A stretch of 64,000 nt of DNA from Paraburkholderia oxyphila NBRC 105797 (GTDB lineage: Bacteria; Pseudomonadota; Gammaproteobacteria; Burkholderiales; Burkholderiaceae): assembly GCF_000685075.1 (NCBI RefSeq), contig NZ_BAYD01000042.1:19963-83962 (forward strand), written 5' to 3'. Under the pieces are notes generated by a model. The model was given only the letters and a program-made list of their open reading frames with translations. It was not told the origin of the DNA and did not search any database. This document shows positions 24,175 through 30,741 of the stretch, piece after piece (within the stretch, counting starts at the first letter, position 1; each line of letters begins with the position of its first letter). Position numbers and translations under genes: made by a program.

Positions 24175-25182
24175 ATGGGCCTTCTTGTCAACGGCCAGTG
24201 GGTAGATCGCTGGTATGAAACCCAATCGACCCAGGGCCGCTTCGTGCGCAAGGACGCAGCGTTCCGCAACTGGATCACGGCGGACGGCTCCGCCGGTCCT
24301 GACGGACACGCAGGCTTCAAGGCCGAGGCTGGTCGCTACCACCTCTACGTGAGCCTCGCGTGCCCCTGGGCGCATCGCACGCTGATCGTGCGTGCGCTGA
24401 AGGGTCTCGAATCGATGATCAGTGTCTCGGTGGTTCACTGGTTGATGCTCGAGAACGGCTGGACCTTCGCGCCGGGCCCCGAAGTGGTGCCCGACGCCGT
24501 GAACGGCGTGCAATTCATGCATCAGCTGTACACGTCCGCCGATCCGGACTACACCGGCCGCGCCACGGTGCCCGTGCTTTGGGACAAGCGTGAAAAGACC
24601 ATCGTCAGCAACGAATCGTCTGAAATCATCCGGATGTTCAATACGGCTTTCGACGGACTCGGTGCACTACCCGGCGACTACTATCCCGCGGAACTGCGTG
24701 CCGAGATCGACGCGATCAACCGCCGCGTATACGACACCGTCAATAACGGGGTCTACAAAGCCGGCTTCGCAACGACCGAAGAAGCGTACCTCGAAGCGGT
24801 TCATCCGCTCTTCGACACGCTCGACTGGCTCGAGGCGCGGCTCGCGAAGCAGCGCTTTCTGGTCGGCAATACATTGACCGAAGCCGATATCCGCCTCTTC
24901 ACAACGTTGATTCGCTTCGACGCCGTGTACGTGGGTCACTTCAAGTGCAACCTGCGGCGCATTGCCGACTACCCGAACCTGTCCGCCTACACGCGGGACA
25001 TTTATCAATGGCCGGGCGTTGCCGGGACAACCGACTTCCAGCACATCAAACGGCACTACTACGAAAGCCACCGCAGCATCAATCCGACCGGCATCGTGCC
25101 ATTCGGACCGGTGCTCGATTTCCTCGCGCCGGCGAACCGTGCGCATCTCGCGAACGGCGACATCGACTCAACGGCTGCGTAA
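24175..25182 (+). CDS. glutathionyl-hydroquinone reductase (Xi-class GST), copy 2
   Basis: A 335-aa Xi-class GST: start MGLLVNGQW, catalytic LACPWAHRTL, VSNESSEIIRMFN, the C-terminal LTEADIRLFTTLIRFD and the family tail HYYESHRSINPTGIVP. It is collinear with copy 1, but the two differ at many positions and in the loop around residues 95-110, so they are not a recent duplication and may prefer different quinones. It is flanked by the Asp-nucleophile hydrolase and a VOC protein in one operon. GSSG produced would be recycled by the nearby gor. Confidence 0.93.
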   Translation: MGLLVNGQWVDRWYETQSTQGRFVRKDAAFRNWITADGSAGPDGHAGFKAEAGRYHLYVSLACPWAHRTLIVRALKGLESMISVSVVHWLMLENGWTFAPGPEVVPDAVNGVQFMHQLYTSADPDYTGRATVPVLWDKREKTIVSNESSEIIRMFNTAFDGLGALPGDYYPAELRAEIDAINRRVYDTVNNGVYKAGFATTEEAYLEAVHPLFDTLDWLEARLAKQRFLVGNTLTEADIRLFTTLIRFDAVYVGHFKCNLRRIADYPNLSAYTRDIYQWPGVAGTTDFQHIKRHYYESHRSINPTGIVPFGPVLDFLAPANRAHLANGDIDSTAA

Positions 25183-25237
25183 CACCGATCGAGTCCGTCC
25201 GCGACGGACTCGAAATCCTGTCAATGGACTTCCGACC

Positions 25238-25687
25238 ATGAACACATCTCAAACATCCCTGCCGGAGGTCGGCAAACTTCGTCTGAACAACTTCGCACTG
25301 GCCGTTGGCGATCTCGATCGCATGGTGAGCTGGTACGTCAAGGTCCTGGGTTTCGAAGTGACGGAGCGCGGTCGATTCGATGCGGTTGGCGCCGCTTACG
25401 CCATGCTCGACGGCATGGGCTTCCGGCTTGAACTGATATCGCGCCCGGGCACACGCAACAAGCGACCTGTCGACCGTACGGTGCCGCCCGACCACCTCGA
25501 CGTGCTTGGCTGGAAGGCCCTGGTTCTGGAGACGCAGGACCTTCCCGTCACAACCGCGGCGCTCTCCGAACAAGGCGTGGATATCGTGTGGGCTGAACTG
25601 CCCCTGTCGCCTGCCATGCAATCGACGATGATTCGCGATCCTGAGGGCAATCTGATCAATATCTTCGGCTCGCCCGGGCACAGCTGA
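25238..25687 (+). CDS. VOC-family (glyoxalase-fold) protein with atypical metal positions
   Basis: A 149-aa single-module vicinal-oxygen-chelate protein: LNNFALAVGDLDRMVSWYVKVLGF, then ALVLETQDLP for the second beta-alpha-beta motif and MIRDPEGNLINIFG at the end. Where metal-dependent members carry His (DHVAL) and Glu (NLIEI), this protein has Asn in both places, and no His is evident at the start of the second module. It may therefore bind ligand without a metal, or use other residues. It is the third gene of the hydrolase - reductase operon. Confidence 0.8.
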   Translation: MNTSQTSLPEVGKLRLNNFALAVGDLDRMVSWYVKVLGFEVTERGRFDAVGAAYAMLDGMGFRLELISRPGTRNKRPVDRTVPPDHLDVLGWKALVLETQDLPVTTAALSEQGVDIVWAELPLSPAMQSTMIRDPEGNLINIFGSPGHS

Positions 25688-25738
25688 AAACTGAAGAAGG
25701 CGCGGAGCCTTACCGCGACAAAAGCCAAAATCCAGACT

Positions 25739-25767
25739 GGCGCGTAGCCGTGCAAACGGCACGCGCC
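25739..25767. terminator. bidirectional terminator between VOC gene and tonB
   Basis: GGCGCGT-a-GCCGT-gcaa-ACGGC-ACGCGCC: a 12-bp stem with one bulge, between convergent genes; it also marks the right border of the aromatic island. Confidence 0.7.
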
Positions 25768-25786
25768 CCTTTCACCGCCATTCGCG

Positions 25787-26440
25787 TCAATCCAGTCGAA
25801 ACTCGACATGGATCCTGTGATGCGCCTGACGCACCGGCACGCCGTTGTGCGTCGCCGGCCGGTATCGCGCGGCTTGCAGATAGTTGCGCGCCGACTCGAC
25901 GAAGTCGTCCCCACCTTCGACAGACACCGGTTGGCAATCGGACGTCGATCCATCCGCTTCGATCGCACAGTCAAAGTCCACGCTGCCCTCGTGCTCCTGA
26001 TCCCGCATCCGGGGTGGATAGACGAGTGGCTTGCCGGCGATCGGCCTCGCGCTAACCTCCGTGTCCGGAACGGACGGCGCCGTCGCAGCTGGCGCTGCCG
26101 CAGGCACCGGCACGGCCGTCGAAGGCGGCCCGGCCGTCTGCGTCGGTTGCGCGGGGGCAAACGGCGCGGGCTGCACCGGTGTCGGCTGCGGGGCCGCCCG
26201 GCGCGGCTCGATGGCAGGCCGTGGCGGCGCTGCCGCCGGCAGCTTCGGCGCCGGCTTGGCCACCGCCCTGGGCACCGGCTTCGGCGGGGGCACCGGGACC
26301 GGCGGCGGTGGCGGCGGAGCGATCATCTGGATGTCGATCGTCCTCGGCGGCGCCTCGACCGCGGGGCGGCCCGCATGCATCAACGCCAGCAGAAGCAGCG
26401 CATGACACAGAATCGAGCCGGCAAGCACGCTGGCGCGCAT
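25787..26440 (-). CDS. tonB: TonB energy-transduction protein
   Basis: A 217-aa TonB. An N-terminal signal anchor (MRASVLAGSILCHALLLLAL) is followed by a long proline-rich periplasm-spanning region (PPPPPPVPVPPPKPVP and further Pro-Ala repeats) and a C-terminal TonB domain with PLVYPPRMRDQEHEGSV and VESARNYLQAARYRPA. The ATG at 26440 follows GGGAG; an earlier in-frame ATG at 26482 inside exbD is possible. It is the last gene of the receptor operon, so it is a receptor-dedicated Ton system. Order exbB-exbD-tonB with small gaps indicates cotranscription. Confidence 0.92.
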   Translation of the reverse strand: MRASVLAGSILCHALLLLALMHAGRPAVEAPPRTIDIQMIAPPPPPPVPVPPPKPVPRAVAKPAPKLPAAAPPRPAIEPRRAAPQPTPVQPAPFAPAQPTQTAGPPSTAVPVPAAAPAATAPSVPDTEVSARPIAGKPLVYPPRMRDQEHEGSVDFDCAIEADGSTSDCQPVSVEGGDDFVESARNYLQAARYRPATHNGVPVRQAHHRIHVEFRLD

Positions 26441-26468
26441 GGATCGGATCTCCCGCAACGAAGCGACG

Positions 26469-26903
26469 TCAATGCTCAACATCCTCGGCCACCAGTCCAA
26501 CCTTGTCATAACCTGCATCCTGAAGACGGTTCATCACATCCATCAGCTTTCCATACATCAAGCGTTGATCGCAGCGCACGAAGATCCGCTGCGAGCGATC
26601 GCCCTTCGCGGCCCGCGTCACTTCGGCCACCAGATTCGCGGCATCCACGTGACGCTCGCCGATGAACAGCGAGCCGTCTTTCTGCAGCGAAACGTAGACG
26701 GGTTCGACGGGCGGCGGAGGCGGCGCCTTGTCGGTGGCCGGCGGCAGATCCACCGGCACGCTGACCGTGGCGAGCGGCGCGGCGACCATGAAGATGATGA
26801 GCAGCACGAGCATCACGTCAACGAACGGCGTGACGTTCATTTCCGCGTTCTGCTGATACGCATGGCGCTTGATGGGGCCGTTGCCCCCGACGGTCATGCC
26901 CAT
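26469..26903 (-). CDS. exbD: ExbD biopolymer transporter
   Basis: A 144-aa ExbD: cytoplasmic N-terminus ending QNAEMNVTPFVDVMLVLLIIFMV, with the essential membrane Asp in FVDVML, then a periplasmic domain containing FVRCDQRLMYGKLMDVM. Its ATG overlaps the exbB stop by one base (TAATG), a strong coupling signal. With ExbB it forms the proton-driven motor that powers TonB. Confidence 0.93.
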   Translation of the reverse strand: MGMTVGGNGPIKRHAYQQNAEMNVTPFVDVMLVLLIIFMVAAPLATVSVPVDLPPATDKAPPPPPVEPVYVSLQKDGSLFIGERHVDAANLVAEVTRAAKGDRSQRIFVRCDQRLMYGKLMDVMNRLQDAGYDKVGLVAEDVEH

Positions 26904-27676
26904 TATCCGATCACCTCCATCTCGCGCGACACGATGGTGGACAGTTCGCCCTGGAAGCTGTCGAGCGTGCCGGTGATCTGGCTGATCTGGCGCGCGAACT
27001 TGTTGTAGATCATCACGGCCGGAATCGCCGCGAACAGCCCGATTGCGGTGGCGAGCAACGCTTCGGCAATCCCGGGCGCGACGACCGACAGGCTCGTCGC
27101 GTGGCTCGCCGCAATGCCGATGAAGCTGTTCAGGATGCCCCACACCGTGCCGAACAGGCCGATGAACGGCGCCGTCGAGCCGATCGTCGCGAGGATGCCC
27201 ATCGAGCGCGACAGTTCCTGCATTTCACGCTCCTGAGCGAGCGTCGCGGCCACGACCATGCGCGACATCAGATTGTCTGCCTGATGCGGCGTGATCGCCG
27301 CGCCGCGGCGATTGGCCTGGAACATGTCCCATTCCTCCTTCGCGACATGCCACATCTTGCCGACTGGCGAAGGTGCAACGTCCGCGGTCCGCTTCGCAAT
27401 GTCCTCGACCGCCCGCACGCCACGAATGCTCGCGATGAACTGGCGCGAGCGCCGTTGCGCGCGCCCGAGCACGACCGACTTCTCCGCCATGACCGCCCAG
27501 GTGACGACCGAGCACAAGATGAGAAACAGCATCACGCTCTGCACGAGCATGTCGGCGTGGCGGAACATCTCGATGACGTTCAGGTGCGGCACCGGCGCCA
27601 GCTCCGTCTGCGCATGCGCGCACGTGGATGCCACAGCCGCCAGCACGGCGGCGAATACTTGATCGCTACGCTTCAT
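26903..27676 (-). CDS. exbB: ExbB biopolymer transporter
   Basis: A 257-aa MotA/TolQ/ExbB-family protein with an apparent N-terminal signal or leader (residues 1-22, ending CAHA), as in other long ExbB forms. A first membrane helix MLVQSVMLFLILCSVVTW follows, then a cytoplasmic loop and the conserved LATIGSTAPFIGLFGTVWGI with the following ALLATAIGLFAAIPAVMIYN helix carrying the conserved Thr/Ala face. It overlaps the phosphodiesterase gene by 4 bp (ATGA). Confidence 0.93.
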   Translation of the reverse strand: MKRSDQVFAAVLAAVASTCAHAQTELAPVPHLNVIEMFRHADMLVQSVMLFLILCSVVTWAVMAEKSVVLGRAQRRSRQFIASIRGVRAVEDIAKRTADVAPSPVGKMWHVAKEEWDMFQANRRGAAITPHQADNLMSRMVVAATLAQEREMQELSRSMGILATIGSTAPFIGLFGTVWGILNSFIGIAASHATSLSVVAPGIAEALLATAIGLFAAIPAVMIYNKFARQISQITGTLDSFQGELSTIVSREMEVIG

Positions 27677-28551
27677 TTCAGTACTCCTTGAGAAAGGTTG
27701 AGCTCAGGGGCCTGCATCGATTCGACCAGCTTCTCCAGATGCTCGGCGTATGGCGGGCGCAGCGTGGAGAACGCGTCGCTGGCCGGAATCAGGTGGCTCG
27801 TGATCCGCGCATCGGCATAGCGGTGCAGGTACATCGTCGGGGCCTCGAAGGCCAGCGTGACGTCGAGGCGGGTCCAGTCGAGGCTCATATGCGCCTGATA
27901 CCCGCAGGCGGCCGGCCCGACGAGCAGCGGGATGCCCTGCGTCGTGGTCGACGCGCTGCGGTGCGTATGTCCGGCCATGATGCCGATGATGTTGTCGTGC
28001 GTGCCGAGCGTATCGAGCAGCGCGTGATACCAGTCGCCGCCCTTCTCGAAGAATTCGAGCTGGGAAAGGCCATCGATCGGCGGGTGATGCAGCGCGACGA
28101 GGGTCGGGCGACCGCGGTGCGCGGCGAGGTCGTCCGCGAGCCACGCGAGCCGCTCGTCGCAGAAGTGTCCCGCTATCTTGCCTTCCTGCAGCGTGTCGAG
28201 CACCAGCAGATCGAGATCGCCGAGATTCACGCGGTATTGCACGAATGCGCCGCGCTGCGCCAGACAGGGCGCGTTGCCGAACACTTCGAGGAAATTGGCA
28301 CGATTGTCGTGATTGCCGAGCGCCAGATACGCCGGAACGTCGATTTCGTCCAGCATGGCACGCAGCGCGGCGTATTCTGCCACGCTGCCGTGATCCGCCA
28401 GATCGCCGGTCAGCACGACGGCGCGCGGTTTCGGTTCGAGCGCGCCGACCCGGCTCAGTGCGTGCGCCACATACTGCGTATTGTCGGTGCCGTTGTGGCC
28501 CAGCGTGCCGGGTTCGACGACGTGAAGATCGGTCAACTGAACGATGAACAT
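27673..28551 (-). CDS. metallophosphodiesterase of the GpdQ/CpdA type
   Basis: A 292-aa calcineurin-like phosphoesterase. All metal motifs are visible: IVQLTDLHV, VLTGDLADHG, LALGNHDN, ALHHPPID and MAGHTHRS. This set matches class III cyclic-nucleotide phosphodiesterases and glycerophosphodiesterase GpdQ. ATG 28551 is chosen because the conserved first strand follows at once; a further in-frame ATG at 28602 overlaps the MFS gene. No signal peptide is seen, so it acts in the cytoplasm on the product of the MFS carrier. Substrate is probably a phosphodiester imported by this operon. Confidence 0.88.
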   Translation of the reverse strand: MFIVQLTDLHVVEPGTLGHNGTDNTQYVAHALSRVGALEPKPRAVVLTGDLADHGSVAEYAALRAMLDEIDVPAYLALGNHDNRANFLEVFGNAPCLAQRGAFVQYRVNLGDLDLLVLDTLQEGKIAGHFCDERLAWLADDLAAHRGRPTLVALHHPPIDGLSQLEFFEKGGDWYHALLDTLGTHDNIIGIMAGHTHRSASTTTQGIPLLVGPAACGYQAHMSLDWTRLDVTLAFEAPTMYLHRYADARITSHLIPASDAFSTLRPPYAEHLEKLVESMQAPELNLSQGVLK

Positions 28552-28579
28552 GGTGGGTGTGCGGGAATATGGTGAGTGG

Positions 28580-29929
28580 TTATTGAAGGACTTCGCCGGC
28601 ATGGGCACATCCTTGCGCAATGCTGGCTTCTGGTTGGGCTGGCTCGATGCCGCGCGACAGCAGCAGCGACATGCCGGTGAAGATGGCAGGCAGCACCGCG
28701 AACGCGACACGCACGATCTCGTTGCCAGCCAGGCGGCCGTGCGCCGGATCGAAACCGAGGCGCGACAGTGTCCAGTAGATGATGCCTATCGCGACCGCGC
28801 CGGCGATCTTCTGCCCAAGCTGAAACACGGCGAATGAAGTGGCCGCGCTGTCGTCGCCGGTCTGGTTCGCATGACGGTGGATCTGATCGGCCAGCACGGA
28901 GCGCAGGATCATGTACTCGGCGCCCCACGTCAGGCCGCGCATGACCATGAACACGACGAGCGGCACCAGATGCCCGACCGGAATCAGCAGCGCGCAAAGC
29001 GGCACGAGCGTATCGATGACGAGCACGACCCGCAGCGCTTTCGACTTGCCGAGCCGGCGCGTCACGCGCAGCCACAGCGGAATCGACACGAGGCCCACCA
29101 CCGTCTGCACGAGCAGCAGGCTGGTCGCCCAGCGGTCGAGGCGCAGTGCATAGACGACGAAAAACACGTAGAGGCCCGTATTCGCGGCTTCCGAGCAGCC
29201 GACCAGTGCGTTGAGCGCGCCCACTCGCAGGAAGTCCGGCTGCCTGAGCCAATGCGCGTAATGCCTGAGCGCGGCGGCGAAGCTTCGTGTGCGACGCGTG
29301 GCCGTGGCCTGCACCTCGGGCACGTACGCGAGCAGACCCACGACAGCCGCGGGCGTGAGCACGACATAGAGCAGCGCCAGCGCATGCAGCTGGCCCGCCA
29401 TGCCGCGGTGCATGACGCGTTCGAGCGTGCTGGGCAGCAACGCCGTCAACGGTACCGCGGCGGCGGTCATCCACATCATCATCGCGACGATGCGCGAACG
29501 CTCGTGGTAGTCGTTCGAGATTTCCGCTCCCCATGCGTGATAGGGAATCAGGAACACCGTCACGCCGATGTAGAACACCGTCAGCGCACCGAGCAAATAA
29601 AGCGGCGTCACGGGGCGGGCCGGTGAAAACAGCAGCCAGATGCCGGCGACGAGCAGTGGCACGCTCGCGAACAGCCACGGACGCCGGCGGCCCCAGCGCG
29701 TGTGCGTGTGATCGCTCATCCAGCCCACCACGGGATCGATCAGCACATCGAGGAATCGCCCGAACATCAGGATCTGCCCGACGACCGCGAGGCCGAGCCC
29801 CAGCGTATCGGCGTAAAACGGCTGGATCAGGAAGGACAGCGGCACGAACAGCGAAGCCGAGACGAACGACGGCAGCCCCATCGACACCAGTTGCCGGTTC
29901 GTGAGCCTCGATAACGGTACGGTTCGCAT
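28580..29929 (-). CDS. MFS carrier of the glycoside-pentoside-hexuronide (GPH) type
   Basis: A 449-aa inner-membrane transporter with about 12 membrane segments. The GPH signature RFLDVLIDPVVGWMSDHTHTRWGRRRPWL follows helix 2, and the second half contains LVVFMVMRGLTWGAEYMILRS. GPH carriers import glycosides with a cation. Here it would move the compound delivered by the TonB receptor across the inner membrane. It lies 3 bp after the phosphatase stop in the same operon. Confidence 0.88.
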   Translation of the reverse strand: MRTVPLSRLTNRQLVSMGLPSFVSASLFVPLSFLIQPFYADTLGLGLAVVGQILMFGRFLDVLIDPVVGWMSDHTHTRWGRRRPWLFASVPLLVAGIWLLFSPARPVTPLYLLGALTVFYIGVTVFLIPYHAWGAEISNDYHERSRIVAMMMWMTAAAVPLTALLPSTLERVMHRGMAGQLHALALLYVVLTPAAVVGLLAYVPEVQATATRRTRSFAAALRHYAHWLRQPDFLRVGALNALVGCSEAANTGLYVFFVVYALRLDRWATSLLLVQTVVGLVSIPLWLRVTRRLGKSKALRVVLVIDTLVPLCALLIPVGHLVPLVVFMVMRGLTWGAEYMILRSVLADQIHRHANQTGDDSAATSFAVFQLGQKIAGAVAIGIIYWTLSRLGFDPAHGRLAGNEIVRVAFAVLPAIFTGMSLLLSRGIEPAQPEASIAQGCAHAGEVLQ

Positions 29930-29932
29930 AAC

Positions 29933-30727
29933 TTACTCGCTTTGGCCGAGCAAGGACGCACGCAGCTTGTCGATGCCACGCCGGGCTTCGCTGTCTGCCG
30001 AGAGATACGCCTGCGCGCCGCCGAATTCCGCATCCGCCGTTTCCAGCGCCGCACGGATGTAGCGCTCGTCCGCACGCAGCAGCGGCATCGCCCGCTGCGC
30101 GTCGGCGGCCGTGTGCGAGGCGTCGGCATCCGGGCGTGCCGCGCGTCGCGCGGCCACGATGGCCTGCATCGCCGCATTCGATTTCAGATAGTCGGTGACG
30201 ACCTGGTCCCGACCCACGCCGATCGCCTCCAGCAGCAGCGCGACGGCGATACCGGTCCGATCCTTGCCCGCAGTGCAATGGAGCAGGACAGGACCGCTGG
30301 CCGCACGCGCGACATGAACGACCACTTGCTGGAACTGCGCCTGACGATGGCGCACCAGATCGCGATACATGTCGATCATGAAGTCCGCGTCGAGCGCGTG
30401 CGGAGCCTCGGCGGGCGACTTGCCCTGCGCGCAGGGCAACTGGCTCGGGTGGAACTCGATCGCGATGCGCTCGATGCCGGGAGACAGCTCGCCCCCGCTT
30501 TCGCTAACCTCGTTCGCATCGCGAAGGTCGATCACCGTCTGCAGGCCGAGCGCGCGCAGCGCATCCCACTGCGGCGCGCCGCACCGCGACAGGTCGCTCG
30601 AGCGGTAAACGCAGCCGGAGCGCGTCACGAGATCGACACCGGCCGCATAGCCGCCGAGATCGCGGAAGTTCGGCACGGCAGCGCGTACCGTTTCTATCTG
30701 TTCGGAATCCGAATTCATATCGTTCAT
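29933..30727 (-). CDS. tyrosine-phosphatase-family phosphomonoesterase
   Basis: A 264-aa protein of the bacterial tyrosine/dual-specificity phosphatase family: N-terminal VPNFRDLGGYA, VYRSSDLSRCG, TVIDLRDANE and the P-loop LLHCTAGKDRTGIAV with catalytic Cys and Arg. Relatives hydrolyse phosphoproteins, phosphoinositides or small phosphate esters. No signal peptide. The start at 30727 is taken (30718 is possible); a very long upstream frame runs antiparallel through the receptor gene region and is not part of it. In the operon it could remove the phosphate left after phosphodiester cleavage. Confidence 0.88.
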   Translation of the reverse strand: MNDMNSDSEQIETVRAAVPNFRDLGGYAAGVDLVTRSGCVYRSSDLSRCGAPQWDALRALGLQTVIDLRDANEVSESGGELSPGIERIAIEFHPSQLPCAQGKSPAEAPHALDADFMIDMYRDLVRHRQAQFQQVVVHVARAASGPVLLHCTAGKDRTGIAVALLLEAIGVGRDQVVTDYLKSNAAMQAIVAARRAARPDADASHTAADAQRAMPLLRADERYIRAALETADAEFGGAQAYLSADSEARRGIDKLRASLLGQSE

Positions 30728-30741
30728 GGTAGTCAGTGTGA

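Noticed and set aside
1..25687. Composite transposon boundaries or IS elements around the aromatic island
   Set aside because: No transposase gene or flanking inverted repeats could be seen; gain of the island is suggested only by gene content, base composition and relics.
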